From Polytrichum commune (lineage: Eukaryota > Streptophyta > Polytrichopsida > Polytrichales > Polytrichaceae): a DNA stretch of 64,000 nt. Where the stretch lies: positions 3,348,501 to 3,412,500 of the forward strand of contig OX485805.1 of the NCBI GenBank assembly GCA_950295325.1. Direction: 5' to 3'. A program made the position numbers and the translations under genes. Below, in pieces: positions 33,721-50,949 of this stretch. Every line of letters starts with the position of its first letter. Within the stretch, counting starts at the first letter, position 1. Below the pieces are notes generated by a model. That model had not been told where the DNA came from. It worked only from the letters and a program-made list of their open reading frames with translations, and did no database searches.

Positions 33721-33737
33721 CAGGTGGAGAAGGGGTA
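33721..33737 (-). repeat. Right terminal inverted repeat of the Harbinger element
   Basis: CAGGTGGAGAAGGGGTA is followed by the TAA target duplication and is the inverted match of 25375-25391. Confidence 0.88.
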
Positions 33738-34054
33738 TAAGAAAAGGAAAAAGAAACGAAAACTTTATAGAAAAGAAATTGGGCCACATCACGGGTGGCC
33801 CGAGGAATGGGCCGGCCGGGTGACCCCCCAAAATACCGGGTGACCTCCACGGCGGGAGGACTTGGAAGGTTCTTCCCCCGAGAGCGTCGACGCTTTCTGC
33901 AAGACTACGTTACACACACTCGTAAATCCAAGATCGCAATTCGTTGTGGAGGAATCAAGTTCTATTTGCTACGTTGCACACACCATCTCACACAATCCTA
34001 CGAACAAGAAGAAGAAGAAAAGAAGTACAAGGTCAGCTAAAAGAATTTGCAGCC

Positions 34055-39552
<5,498 letters not shown>

Positions 39553-41190
39553 GCAGTCGACCCTTCAACGTGAAGAAATTTGCCCAAAATGCAACGTAAT
39601 TGAAAGACCCAAAATGGTTCTGCTTCAATTTAGGGGAGGAAAGTGAAGTAAGTCGGACACATATGCCTCGTTGTAGAATTGACCTAAGCTTGTAGGCTTT
39701 TGTTTGCAAGTACCAGTTTTGCAAGCCCTTCGTATAAAGATGTCCAGTGATGGTATGCTGATCAGTAAGTCAAACTCAATAAAGATGGAAAAATGCAAGG
39801 GAAATGAGATGTACAAAAACCCTTAGTAAATTTCTTTTGATGCTTTAGCAAATGGGTGGAGTTTACCTGTTGGTATGTTTAGCAGTATTTTTCTTCTCCT
39901 TTCTTTTCCACTACCTTGGGTGCTGATATAGTTTCTGGGACAAATTTGGCAACGAAAAACCTGTCTATATCATCCCCACACACAACCCACAAAACCTTGG
40001 AATTAACGTTTTTGGCAACAGTGTTTCAGTTGCACCTTGATTGCCTTCACTGCTCATGCTTCTCTTCTTTGTTCAGCCCTAAACTTGTTTGTAGCATGCA
40101 AATTTGAGTGAAATGTATGAAGGTGACCATTAACCAAATGATGCCAACTCACAAATTGATGGACAAGATTCTGAAGGTGCTGAATGTAGAAATTTCGCTC
40201 TTTATCTTAATTGGTGAGGGAGGGCTAATAGTGCGTGTGTGAAATTAGTGAAGGTGAAACTAAATTTCTCTATGCTATGAAGTTATTGCCATATTAACAA
40301 GTATGTGTTTGCATATAAATTGTTTGCATCATTCTACAAGCACCTTAGAGCACGCATTTATGTTCTTGAAACATTTGGTAAATGAGCACGTATTCATGAA
40401 TTTAGTGTCACTTGATAAAAAGTTTGGCCCTCATTAAATGATACTTTGCAAAATAGTGCGTGTTTCGGGAATTATGGTCACATGCACTGTACACCTTTTA
40501 CACCTATTATTGTTGCGCACTCTAACCTTTACATACCATGATAATTTTGGTCAATGTAGCTTTTCTTGACTTAGACCATTTTGAGCCCACAAAATCATAT
40601 GTTCAAAACCAAGAGTATGGAATCAATATTTCTTTTCAAGAACATGAATTATTGTGGGTTTAAAAATATAATGCCAATATGATATTAATATAATATTAAA
40701 AACATCAATAATTAGTTAACATTTTGAACATTTATTGTTTGAATGTAGATTGTTTTATTATTATTTTATAAGCCACCCTAATTTTCAACCCACACATTAA
40801 ATAAAGTGGGCCGTGATATTTTCTACCCACACTAACTTTCATACCATGGTATTAGGAGTAAGTAGTGTAGTGTACAATGCTTTTGGTACTCACCATATTC
40901 GTATGTTTTCAAAAGTGGAGGTCAACATCTCCATGCCTTAGTGAACATATGCATTGTAGTAAGTAAACACTACCCCTACACCCTCTTTGGTATGTGCAGT
41001 GCGTTCATAGGTGTTTATAACCCTTTGCACCAACAATTCTAGCCAAAACTTGTAATGGGAGGTGCTAGACTTAGTTGTGCATTTGACCTATGCCATATTT
41101 TAACTAGATTACTACATTGTATATATGATGTATAAGTTGTGGCATTAAGATTGGTGCCATATTAATTAGGGTGGCCTCCATGACTTTTTT
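39553..41190. other. 3' flank of the PhyH gene and AT-rich intergenic DNA
   Basis: 39553 to about 39850 is the likely 3' UTR. From 40200 to 41190 the sequence is strongly AT-rich with stops in every frame. No gene or clear element end was found. Confidence 0.45.
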
Positions 41191-41195
41191 TTGTA

Positions 41196-41478
41196 CTCCC
41201 TCCAACCCAAAATGATTGTCCTACTTCCCGGATATTTTTGACCCAAAATGATTGTCCGGTTTATTTGCCCGGCTAGAAATTTGAGGCTCAAAGTCAAATA
41301 TTTTCGCAACCAACTTTCATCATCAAGAAGTCTTTCGACACCGCAACTTTGAGAGGCGTTTCGGAGTAGTTGATGTTTCTTATTTTGAGAGTCATACTTA
41401 CAACTACTCAGTAAAAGGTAAGCGGGCCTTAATCTCACCAAAGTTAGGAACATGGACAATCATTTTGGGATGGAGGGA
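41196..41478. mobile_element. 283-bp Stowaway-like MITE
   Basis: The left end CTCCCTCCAACCCAAAATGA (then TTGTCC), preceded by TA, is inverted at the right as GGACAATCATTTTGGGATGG then AGGGA. CTCCCTCC-type ends with a TA target are the hallmark of Stowaway (Tc1/mariner) MITEs. A direct repeat of 'acccaaaatgattgtcc' at about 41231 lies inside the left part. The right TA is mutated. The open frame across it on the minus strand is not a gene. Confidence 0.85.
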
Positions 41479-41689
41479 AAAGCAGCAAGTGTTCCATGCC
41501 ACCTTCTATGGTTGCCACCCAACAAGTGCGAGATTGTTTACATGGATTGATGGGCACATCATGGGTTCAAGACTCCCACTTCTAGATCTTCTAGCACAGT
41601 TAGACTTAAAAGTTTTCATGTCTTGCTTCATACCTCTATTATCCGTGTATGGAAATATTCTAGCGTATGACAACCTTTGATTCCCAAGT

Positions 41690-41930
41690 ACATATTAAAG
41701 CGATTGTAAATAATATGGTGCACAAACAAGTTTATCATTGATACTTCTATACACTTTCATTGTACATTTCCACCTATTTTAATGCTCAAAAGAAATGCAA
41801 TGACATTTGTAGCATATTCGAGTGGGAGTGCAAGCAAATCAATTAAGTCTAGAAATTTTGGACCATGTGACAATCTTTAGTTGTGTAGGGCTTATGTGCA
41901 TATCTCACTTCATGAAACATTTGTGATACA
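41690..41930 (+). pseudogene. Decayed partial copy of the 42.4-kb coiled-coil ORF
   Basis: The words 'ctatacactttcattgta', 'atg(a/g)catttgtag/a', 'gcaa/gacaaatcaatt', 'ctagaaa.tttggaccat' and 'ttgtgtag' occur in the same order and spacing as at 42375-42535. In this copy the frame reads MTFVAYSSGSASKSIKSRNF and soon ends at a stop; the rest of the ORF is missing. Confidence 0.7.
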
Positions 41931-42395
41931 GTATCTTCTGAACGAACATGACAACTTCACAATGCATCGTCATTAGCAACACATAGTCCTCTAGTTTGCA
42001 TGCTATATGATTCAGAGATGTTCTCAAAGGCTTGGGCAAAACTTTTAAAGCACTCACGTGAAAGTTTTGGTTTAACCTTTGTGATTTAAAGTTTGCATTC
42101 AATTTTCACTTTAACTCCTATATGTTGTTTACATCTAATACTATTAAAGTTACAGTTCGGATTTAAAAAAATAAAGCTAGAGTTCAAAAGTTAAAAATAA
42201 AAATAAAAATTGGTGTTTTGGGCTCTGAGTCTCTCTCTCTCTCTATAGATAGATAAATAGATTTAGATTGTACCGATAATTAAAATTCATTAATAGTAAT
42301 AGCAAAAAATATTTATGTAAAATGAAATCGCATAATTCTATATAAATTGGTGGACAAATGGGTTTATCACTGTTACCTCTATACACTTTCATTGT

Positions 42396-43001
42396 ATGTT
42401 ACCAAATTTGTCAATAAGTAACAAAATTATGATGGCATTTGTAAGAGGTTCTAGTGCGAGTGCGGACAAATCAATTGAACCTAGAAATGTTGGACCATCT
42501 ACGGATCTCCAGTTGTGTAGCAATCATGCACAAATATCGCGAGATTCTATTCGTCATTCAAGAACTGAATCTGAACAACCCGAGGGTTCAAGAGCTACCA
42601 AGTTACAAAGACTAAATCAAGACCTTGAGCATACGAATGCTTTAAACAACATCGCCAAAGTCATCGAAAATATGTCCAAATCGTATGCGGCGCAAAGCAT
42701 AGCAATGCGTAATGCTAATAACGATGCATTATTCACTCGTCATGGTCGTGCAGAGGATAGTTTGTCACAAGAATACTTCAAGTTAAGAGAAGAAGAAGCT
42801 AATTTGGAGTTGCAGAATCATGTTGTTGCCATTTTAAAGAGAGAAAAACAAGCTCTTTTGGAGTTGCGAAAACATGTCCCAAAATCAAAGAGAGAAATCC
42901 CATCTCCAACACCAATACCTCCAGTGATAAATGTGGACAATGATGATGATGATAAAGACGAAGAAGAAGAGGAGGAGGAAGAAGAAGATCTCATGTATTA
43001 G
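42396..43001 (+). CDS. Unidentified coiled-coil protein with acidic tail
   Basis: A 201-codon open frame with coding-like composition. Residues about 65-155 form a charged, Leu-rich helix (RLNQDLEHTNALNNIAKVIE..., then FKLREEEANLELQNHVVAIL and REKQALLELRKHV). The last 40 residues are Pro/Val followed by a run of Asp and Glu. There is no known domain. The layout resembles the C-terminal half of plant transposon partner proteins and of the Harbinger partner in this window, but the sequences are not clearly related. The first Met is followed by a second at codon 12-13 (MMAFVRG), where the upstream decayed copy also begins, so the true start may be 42429 or 42432. It could be a remnant of a larger spliced gene. 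Confidence 0.45.
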   Translation: MLPNLSISNKIMMAFVRGSSASADKSIEPRNVGPSTDLQLCSNHAQISRDSIRHSRTESEQPEGSRATKLQRLNQDLEHTNALNNIAKVIENMSKSYAAQSIAMRNANNDALFTRHGRAEDSLSQEYFKLREEEANLELQNHVVAILKREKQALLELRKHVPKSKREIPSPTPIPPVINVDNDDDDKDEEEEEEEEEDLMY

Positions 43002-45114
43002 GAGTGATAAGTACAAATATTAGATTTCATTTCATAATTGTCATTTTTTGGAAATAAATATACATTGGGCACACAATAGTGATGATGATGATATTTTGTA
43101 ATTGAATTCCATTGTGTTTGTGCAAATGTAAATGTTGTGTGGTAAAATTAAAAAACAGATAGCATGAATCTTTTGTCCTATGTGCTATAAACTCTTTGCA
43201 TATTTCTTACTAGGCCAGGCTTCAACAACTTTTCATCCAACCACAAGCAGATGCATGCATGACTTGGGATAGTCCAAATGCAAATGCATGATGAGTGGGC
43301 ATTGCTCATGCTTAAAGACAAGAAAGCTTTTTTTCTTTCTTAATTTTTAATATTTTTTCCAAATAACCACCTCAGACTGGCCATACCAACACACATGTTT
43401 ACATTATAATCTTCCGATTTGGGGACATGTAGACGCCTGAAATTTGTGTGAACAATCCTAACTTTACATAGATAACATTCGTATGGTTAGATTTATCATT
43501 AGAGGTAAAAAATTCTTGAAGAAGCCATTGAATTGGGATGGAATTTTGAAAGCGAGTTTAGAGAGATTTTGCTTGGGCCTTTAGGGGTTAAAGATTCTCA
43601 CTCCTCCACTCCTCACTGCACCATACCCTTGGATCCGGGTATTAACACGAGAAATCAAAGTCTTGTTTATACCCGGATTCCAGGGTGTCGACTTGGTTAT
43701 GAAAAACCTCTTCTCGCTGACTGAGCCAATGCAATCTGAAGAGAAACATAGAAGCTTAATAGAAGTAATGAAACATTCATTAGGGTTTCACTCGTCGTTG
43801 GACCCACTCCGAATGCGAAGTTCCACTCATTTGTTTTTTTAGACCCTCCGCCACCAATCCTACATCAAATTTCTAGGTAACTTCTTCGCAAACGCAGAAA
43901 ATTGTAATTCCTTTTGCAACTTGTTGGAGCGATCAGCTGGTTGTGGATCGTCACAGCTCCATTTGGGGGGTCTCTTCCTCGGATTGTGGAGGGAGGGCGA
44001 ACTGAAGAATCCGCAGGTGGGTGTGTATATTTTGAAGTATTAGATGATCGTGATTTCTCTGGAGTGGTAGGAGATTCAGCCATTTCTGGGTTTTTTTTGG
44101 GCAGTTGCTGGTTTTATGGTATTAATCCGGAGGTGAATTTGGTTCGAGTGATTTGTTAAGTGGGGGAAGGAATTCTTGCCTCGACCTCCATTTTAGTTGC
44201 TTCTACGAAAACCCATCCTTTTGATTTTGATTGATTTTGTAAAAATATATCATAAACTCATTCATGGAGCGTTGAATCGGTTTTGGTGTATCACAGTTCC
44301 ATTTGGAGGTTGAAGTGAAGAATCTGGCAGGGGGTGTACACCTTGAGCGTTAGATGATCGTGTGGTACTTTTGTGGAGTAAGAGGAGTTTGATTGTGTCG
44401 CAAAAAAATAAACTCGGAATTTTATTTTATCTTGGGTTGTTCGGGAGGTGAATTGGTTCAGTTTTAGGAGATTTTTATGTGTTTGGAGAAGAACTCTTCG
44501 TTCGACCTCACATCTTTTCACAAACCCACAAGAAGGGAATCTCCACAAATTCATTTGAGTGATCAACGTCGCGGCTACATTTTGATCGCAATTTTGGAGG
44601 GTTAAGTGAAGAAGAATTTTGCAGACTATAATGACTTCGAGATCGTTATCTTCACATTACTTTAACTTTTTAGCGCACTCCCATGTGCATCAAGCAGTCA
44701 TATTTATTACCTATTTGTCATTCTTAAACTGAAGAATTTTCCATGGTGTCTATAGTTGGAGGATTGTTCATCCCTTTACATATTTTATGTCTGAAATGGA
44801 GGTGATAGTGTAAGGACCAAATGAATTGCCAAGGATATTGGTTAGACTCAATACATCATGTAATGGCTTTTAATCCTGATTCATCTTTCTTATTTTATTC
44901 GTACGAAACTCTTATACTAGCCAACAGCAATTGTAGTACATGTCCTCATGATAATCTGATGGATTTTCTTTATGAAGTAACTCCAGGTTTTTTCCTAGTC
45001 CAGCAAATAAATTCAACATTAGTATAAAATCTGGGATTGGGATACGATGCAAAGATTAGGTTAAGAGTTCAGGGAAGTGTTTCCAGAATGTATGCATACT
45101 TCTATAAGTAACTC
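43002..45114. other. Intergenic and probable leader of the Yip1 gene
   Basis: No coding gene is supported. Between 43860 and 44600 a segment with 'gatcgtcacagctccatttggggg...gtgaagaatc.gcaggtgggtgt' occurs near 43950-44045 and again near 44290-44360, a local duplication. It may be the 5' UTR or promoter of the gene that follows. Confidence 0.4.
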
Positions 45115-45490
45115 AAAGTATGTGGTACTATTGTGAGCACTTCGAACTCCACAAACAATTTTGACCGTTGGATTGAATTGAGAATTCTTTCATCCGGTTA
45201 GCAAGTGCCATGAATCACAAAGACTGTCATGTCAAGTTTCAAATTCAGAGTCTCACAAAATGCAAAAAGTGGTAAGAGGTCAAAGTGAAGATTCTCATTC
45301 TGTTTAATTGATCACATAAGGTCTCCTATTGAACCTAGAAGTGGTGTCTATATTCTGAGCACATGGTCCAATCTTAACATGGCAGGCATCATTTTAGTGT
45401 TTGTTCTTAACTTACAAGCTTTGCCATATACCACTCAAATATAGGTGTTCAATTAAGGAGAGTGATTGCATAAGGCATACATACCTTAGT
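45115..45490 (+). repeat. Dispersed 370-bp repeat upstream of the Yip1 gene
   Basis: This is the full-length relative of 35600-35975, in the same orientation, ending about 110 bp before the first coding exon. Confidence 0.7.
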
Positions 45491-45602
45491 GGAAAATAGA
45501 AAATAGCAATGCTGTGTTTCAATACATTCTTACTGATATATGTATGTACCGAATGCTCGTCTGGTTGCTACAGGTTGTGGTGAGTGTGTTTGAAGGGGGA
45601 AA

Positions 45603-47237
45603 ATGCGGGATGATGTCGCATTATCATTGGATGGCACAGAGGGCTTCAAGGGACAAGCACCGTACATGCGAAGACCACAACCCCAAACACAACCTCAAGG
45701 ACCTATGTCCACAAACAGTGGATCTGGTCCTGGACTTCCTTTTATGACGTTTGATCTAGCCTCGGGCTCAGGGTTGAATGAACAACTGTCTTATGGTGGT
45801 GGATATGGTGCTAGTGGAAGCCATGGAGGAGAATACGCTTCTTTTGAAGATGAACCTCCTCTTCTGGAAGGTATGTATGCATGTAATACTGACTCTTTAG
45901 GATTTAAGGTAACTGGGCCTAAAACGGACACTTTACCTTCACATGCACTTCCTTTAGGATATCAAACATGTGAGTAGTATGAGATGATAGCATCCAAATT
46001 GAGGCCATAGCCACTTTCTTCATAATTTTTGGAGCTCATATCGACTTTCTAATAACAATAAATCTAATAAGGAATTCCTCATAATATCAAAGTAAAGATT
46101 ATTTTTCTTGACTAATGAGCATATAGTTCCCCCCCAATTATGTTGACTATTGTACCTAGATTAGTGAACAAATTTTGAGCATGTAGTCCAATTACTTTGT
46201 AAACATATGTCTATTTGGTGTCCGGTCCATATCCGCAACTAACCACACACCACTCAAATATAGGTGTTCGATTAGTATAGTTGAGTAACTGAATTAGACC
46301 TGCTTACCTATGTGCTAGTACCATGAGTGGATCAACTAACTCACATGAGTTTTCTTTGGTAATCGCAGAACTTGGCATCAACGTCACGCAAATCACACGG
46401 AAGATGCTCTCAATTCTCAACCCATTTAAGATGAACCCAAGCTTACATGAGGACCCTGATCTGTCAGGCCCTTTCTTGTTCTGCATCATGTTAGGATTAG
46501 CACAGCTTCTTTCAGGGAAAGTGCACTTTGGGGTGATCTTAGGGTGGACATCAGTTGCATCAGTGTTCCTGTATATGGTTTATAACCTTCTTGCAGGGAG
46601 AGATGGAAACCTTGATCTATATCGGTGTGTCAGCCTCGTTGGTTATTCCCTCGTGCCAGTCGTGCTCTTCTCGATGCTATCAATTTTTGTGCCTAGCAGG
46701 TATGGTCTCCTATCTGCCATCTTTGCATTATTTTTCTGATATTTACATGGGCATGACTTCTCCTTTATTATGTACCATTGCCCTCCTTGATATCTCACTT
46801 TGAGGATGACCACTTTTACACTTGCTCACATTATTGAAAGCTTTCATGAGGATTGGTAAAGCTCTCAATAGTTTGAGCTTTGAATGAAATCTTGTCAAAT
46901 TCAAGTATGAAACTCCCCAAAGTTTCAAGAGTAAGCTCTCAACTTGAGCTAGAGTTTTCTTGGGGTCTTAGAATTTTTTAAGAATTGTCGCATGTTTTGA
47001 CAAGTTCTTAGCAAATAGCAACTGGCTCTTCTTATACTAACTGTAACTACTTGTGAGAATGTGAATTACAGGAGCATTATCCGGTTCATCATGGCGGCAT
47101 TGACAGTTCTTTGGTGTACAAGAGCTTGTACAACATTGACAGTTGTTCTGATTCCACATGCCGATGAGCACCGTTCATTAATTGCTTACCCTTGCACCTT
47201 GATTTTCACAGCCTTTTCACTCCTTGTCTTATTTTAA
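45603..47237 (+). CDS. YIP1-like: Yip1-family Golgi/ER membrane protein (YIPF5/7-like), three exons
   Basis: Exons 45603-45870, 46369-46699 and 47072-47237 have GT-AG borders and matching phases, giving 254 aa, the normal size. Residues 1-85 are a Pro/Gln/Gly/Ser-rich cytosolic part, ending FEDEPPLLEELGIN. The conserved Yip1 core follows: ITRKMLSILNPF, DLSGPFLFCIMLGLAQLLSG, KVHFGVILGW, then SLVGYSLVPVVL, RSIIRFIMAALTVLWCTRAC and LIAYPCTLIF, with five hydrophobic spans. Yip1 proteins cycle between ER and Golgi, bind Rab GTPases and Yif1, and help form COPII vesicles. A 3' splice site lies just before the ATG (CTACAG at about 45574), implying a leader intron. The C terminus ends LLVLF, as is usual. 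Intact. Confidence 0.92.
46140..46310 (+). repeat. Partial dispersed repeat in intron 1 of the Yip1 gene
   Basis: The words 'attttgagcatgtagtccaatt', 'aacatatgtct', 'accactcaaatataggtgttcgatta' and 'acctatgtg' match the 3' half of the 35.6-kb repeat. Confidence 0.65.
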
Positions 47238-48480
47238 TTTCAACCTTGCGGCAAATGTTTTAGTATATTGTACCTGTAACTGTATTTGGAGCAAACCTCA
47301 GGTTAAGGTAGGGGACATCCTATCAGGTATATGGCTTCAGCTTTGTAGAATGTGATCAAGAGCAGTCCATTAGTTTTGCTAGTTATATAATAAGGTTATG
47401 GGTAGGGAACCTTCCAGTTTCCATTATAAAAAGGCCTTCAGCATTGTAGAATAGTATATGTGATCATAAAATGATTTTTTTCCCCTTTGTAGGGATTGAT
47501 TTTGCACCACCTTTGCAACCTATTTATTCTATGGAAAAGATCAGCACATGTTCTGTGTGTCTGCTTTGGTATATGTCATATTGGCAGTCACTGTATGGGT
47601 TACAATATCAGAATTGGTATTTTTCGTCCATTTTGTAAGCAGGCCTATTTCAGCTACCTATCTTGATCAGGCACCTATATTTGAGTGGTGTGTGGATCTA
47701 AGAACAGACATCCAAAAGACTTGTGTTCAACATAGATTTGACTATTTTTTATTTTTTATTTTGTAATATTCACATCTAATCAAAATCAGCAAACCTACGA
47801 CCTTATAGGTAGTAGCTGGACTTAGTGATGTTAGAAGCTGATGAATCGTATTAATAATCGTTCACCCACAAAGATCTCATGGGTGAATGGCCTACATGGA
47901 AACTAAGTAGTTCAAGATGATGAGCACATCCAAATCGTGTTTGTAGCCATTTGCCTTATAAGTTTGGGACCCATTTGAATATCTTATTCATGATCAAAGT
48001 GAAGATTCTAGTGCTCATTAAGTGGTTCCTCCAATCATGTTGACTATTGAGCATATTTTGAGCTCATAGTCCAATCTCTTAAATGCATGTCATTTTGGTG
48101 CCAATTATTAGATCCACACTTAACAACAAACCAGTCAATAAAAGGTGTTTAAATTATTGTTATGTTCAATTCAAGCACGTCTATCTTAACTACACATGTG
48201 TATTTAACGCTCTACTAACTTAGAACCAACATCTACGAATCCAACACAATAGATACATATTGATTATGAAGATGTTCACCCTTGGAATCACATAGTCCCT
48301 CCCAAACATAGTTATGAACCTAGTATGGTGTCTATATTTGGAGGGCATAGTGCAATCTCATCACAGCACATGTCCGTTTTGTAACTTAAAGCCATGTCAC
48401 ACAATTAATTAGAGTGACGGAATAAGGCCCACATCCCTTTCATTAAAGTTTGGCAATAAGCAAAGGCCTTGTGATGTTCA
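47238..48480. repeat. 3' flank with several partial dispersed-repeat copies
   Basis: After the probable 3' UTR (to about 47500), an inverted partial copy of the repeat lies at 47640-47735 and direct partial copies at 47990-48165 and 48300-48440. The block 47890-48165 also matches 62420-62700 ('gtagccatttg', 'cattaagtggt', 'gttga.tgttgagc'). No gene. Confidence 0.6.
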
Positions 48481-48487
48481 TGGCTGT

Positions 48488-48528
48488 TATATATATATAT
48501 ATATATAGTGTGTGTGTGTGTGTGTGTT
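48488..48528. repeat. (TA)n(TG)n microsatellite
   Basis: About ten TA units are followed directly by about nine TG units. Confidence 0.95.
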
Positions 48529-48689
48529 CCACTGCTATTATTTGGATCATCGTATATATCGACTTTAAAATAACTACATCATCCTGGATTGAGGTGAAGA
48601 GCTCATCAAATGCCTGGAGTTTACGCAACGAGTAATTGATACCCATGGAGTCTAACCCAGCACTTGCCTTCTTTGTGTTGATTTTTGAA

Positions 48690-48895
48690 ATCAATGAACG
48701 ATGAGAACCGACCTCTAGTTACAGAGGAACCGGTTGAAGATCACGACTTCAGGAAAATTTACCGATCATTTTGGGGGAATCTATGGTATATATCTCAAAT
48801 TAATACAGAACTTGAAAGATCACAACATGTAACCAGTTGGACTTGGAAACACTAGGATTTAGACCGATTATGTCCAAAAATCTCCCTGGACGCTG
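48690..48895 (+). repeat. Dispersed 'ACCGGTTGAAG' repeat, copy 1
   Basis: The order is 'gaaccggttgaag.tca.gacttcagga', 'accgatcattt', 'ggaatctatgg', 'atgtaaccagttggacttggaaacactagga' and 'ccgattatg'. Relatives are at 52490-52880, 57900-57990 and 63509-63910. Confidence 0.75.
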
Positions 48896-49559
48896 GTGTC
48901 AAAGTTGGCAACTAAAATTATGTTTTTTTAATATAAAAAATCAAGCTGTTTCTGCATGTTTCAAAGATCTCCTTGCTTTGCCATGATGATGACCTGCGAT
49001 AAAATATGCACGCACACACTGCCCACGGTTCAAGTTGCAAAATATGGACGCTTGTTTCAAGTGCCCAAGTGGAAGAAGAGATTAGAAACATTTTCAGAAA
49101 CATTTACTTGGTAGTGGAGGTTTAAACAACGAAGTTCTATTCTATGATACAGTGGGTTTCGACTGGACCAAAGAAACTCTGAAGTTTTGGGTTAAGAGCA
49201 AAATTTTGGACCCTAGGAGTTTACTCTCCGCCATGAGTTCAAAGTGTGGGAAAACGAAGTGACGTTAAAGTGGCATCCACTTGCCTGCCAAACCTTGATG
49301 GTCCTAGTCAAGAAAAGGTTCCACCCGATTTGAGAACTGGGATCCAATCAACGTTATAGAAAATCCACTGTCTGTCGAGTTATAAGTATTCCGCTCTGTA
49401 ACAGGAAATTAAATAACTTGCCGGCAAGAACTATGGTTTAGTGGAAACTAAAACGCCACAAAGCCCAAGAACTTGTGCAGATCATGCATGCAGTGCGAAA
49501 GATAATGAAGTCCAATCTCTTTGGGGAAGAGATTGTGATGGGGGAGTTCAAATAGGGCT

Positions 49560-50930
49560 CCCACATGCTCAAATCTCCAATCTGACGTTGACACCTCAGC
49601 AGCTACATTAAAACCGAATAATCCCCTTGGCACTAAGATATTCCGTAAGGAGATGATCTTCACAGCGATTGGCAAGGAGACTTGGCCTCCTCATCAAGTC
49701 TCTTCCAGTTAATGCATAATATATAGCCACGTGCGAATCAATGCATGAGCAAATGAAGCACAAGGTTACGGTTTGAAGGTTCACAACTTCTAGTTTGATC
49801 AGATCCCTGCACCATATTCGCACATAGTTTGTATGGCCATCGATATCATTCCGTCAAGAAGGTTGAGTGAGTGTCACTAATTTTTTCTTCAAATAGGCTT
49901 CCACTTGCTCAAATGTTGAACCCGACCTTGACTCCTCAGCAGCTAATTAGAAGCCAAATACTCACCCCCTTTGAAATAGACAATCCATGAGGAGATGACT
50001 GTAACATCGATTGGCAAAGAGGCTCCTCATCACCGAGTCTCTTGAACTTTCAAATGCATAGCCACGCACAAATTCACACACGAGCAAATGAATCAGCACA
50101 GGGTGGAGGTTTCAAATTCTCAACTCTAACTTGATCCGATTCCTGCACCATGGACGTAATCTTGTAATGGCCATCAATATCATTTTGTCGATGAAGGGTT
50201 GAGGTTGAGATGTTTGAGAGAGTGGCCTCTAGTTCTTCCAATAGGTGTCTGACCTTGACCTTGACACCTCAGCAGCTAATAAGGAGCAGAGTATTCAACC
50301 CATTCGAAAAGAGACTCCTTGTCATCAATTCTCTTCCCAAGTTGATGCGCATATATATATATATATATATATATAGAGCCACTCACAAGTCGACACATGG
50401 GCAAATGAAGTATAATTTGAAAGTTTCAAGTTCACATCCCCGCAGAATGGATATAGATTTGGTGTGGTTATCAATATTGATTCGTCCATGAAGGCTTATG
50501 GTGGAGAAGTTTAAGCGAGTGAACCCGATTCTCAAACCTTCAATCTGGCCTTGACATCTCAGCAGCTAATTTGAAGCCAAATAATCACCCCCTTTGTTAG
50601 ACACTCCATAAGGAGATCCTCATGAGCGACTTGCTAAGAGACTCCTCTCGTCATCAAGCCTCTTGAAGTTTTAAATGCATAGCCGCTCACAAATTCGCAC
50701 ATGAGCAAATGAATTAGCACAAGGTGAAGGTCTCAAATCCTAAACTCCAATTTGATCCGATCCCTGCCACTACGGACGTCATCTTGTAGTGGCCATCAAT
50801 ATCATTTTGAGTCGATCAAGTGACGTCGTTGGAAAGTTGGAGCAAGTGGCTCCCCTAGTTCTTCCAATAGGTGTCAGCGTGCTCAAATGCTCGATCCGAC
50901 CTTGACACCTCGGCAGCAAATTAAACAACA
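49560..50930. repeat. Tandem array 1: four units of about 290-350 bp plus a partial one
   Basis: The phrase 'ttgacacctcagcagctaatt' recurs near 49590, 49930, 50265, 50555 and 50905. Each unit continues with 'ccataaggagatgat', 'cgattggcaa.gagac', 'catagccac.cacaaattcgcacatgagcaaatgaa', 'tttgatccgatccctgcacca' and 'ggccatcaatatcatt'. No long frame is open across units. One unit contains a (TA)n tract at 50347-50375. Minus-strand exons from a duplicated gene are possible, but I could not recognise one. Confidence 0.88.
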
Positions 50931-50949
50931 AGTATCTTTGAATTTCCCC

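Larger units (their letters stand above)
25375..33737. mobile_element. 8.4-kb PIF/Harbinger transposon with two genes
   Basis: The left end AACCCCTTCCCCACCTG (25375-25391) and the right end, inverse TACCCCTTCTCCACCTG (33721-33737), match at 15 of 17 positions. Both are flanked by TAA (25372-25374 and 33738-33740), the classic 3-bp PIF/Harbinger duplication. Weaker similarity (TTAAG(G)CTAAAACC) continues inside. The element carries the two proteins the superfamily needs, a DDE transposase (+) and a Myb/trihelix-like protein (-), in convergent order. Subterminal minisatellites lie upstream of each gene. The region between the genes is a set of inverted repeats containing a younger MITE. The DNA-binding partner has a one-base frameshift, so this copy may not be autonomous today. 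Confidence 0.92.

Noticed and set aside
41166-41459. 97-codon minus-strand frame
   Set aside because: It lies almost entirely inside the Stowaway-like MITE and crosses its terminal repeat.
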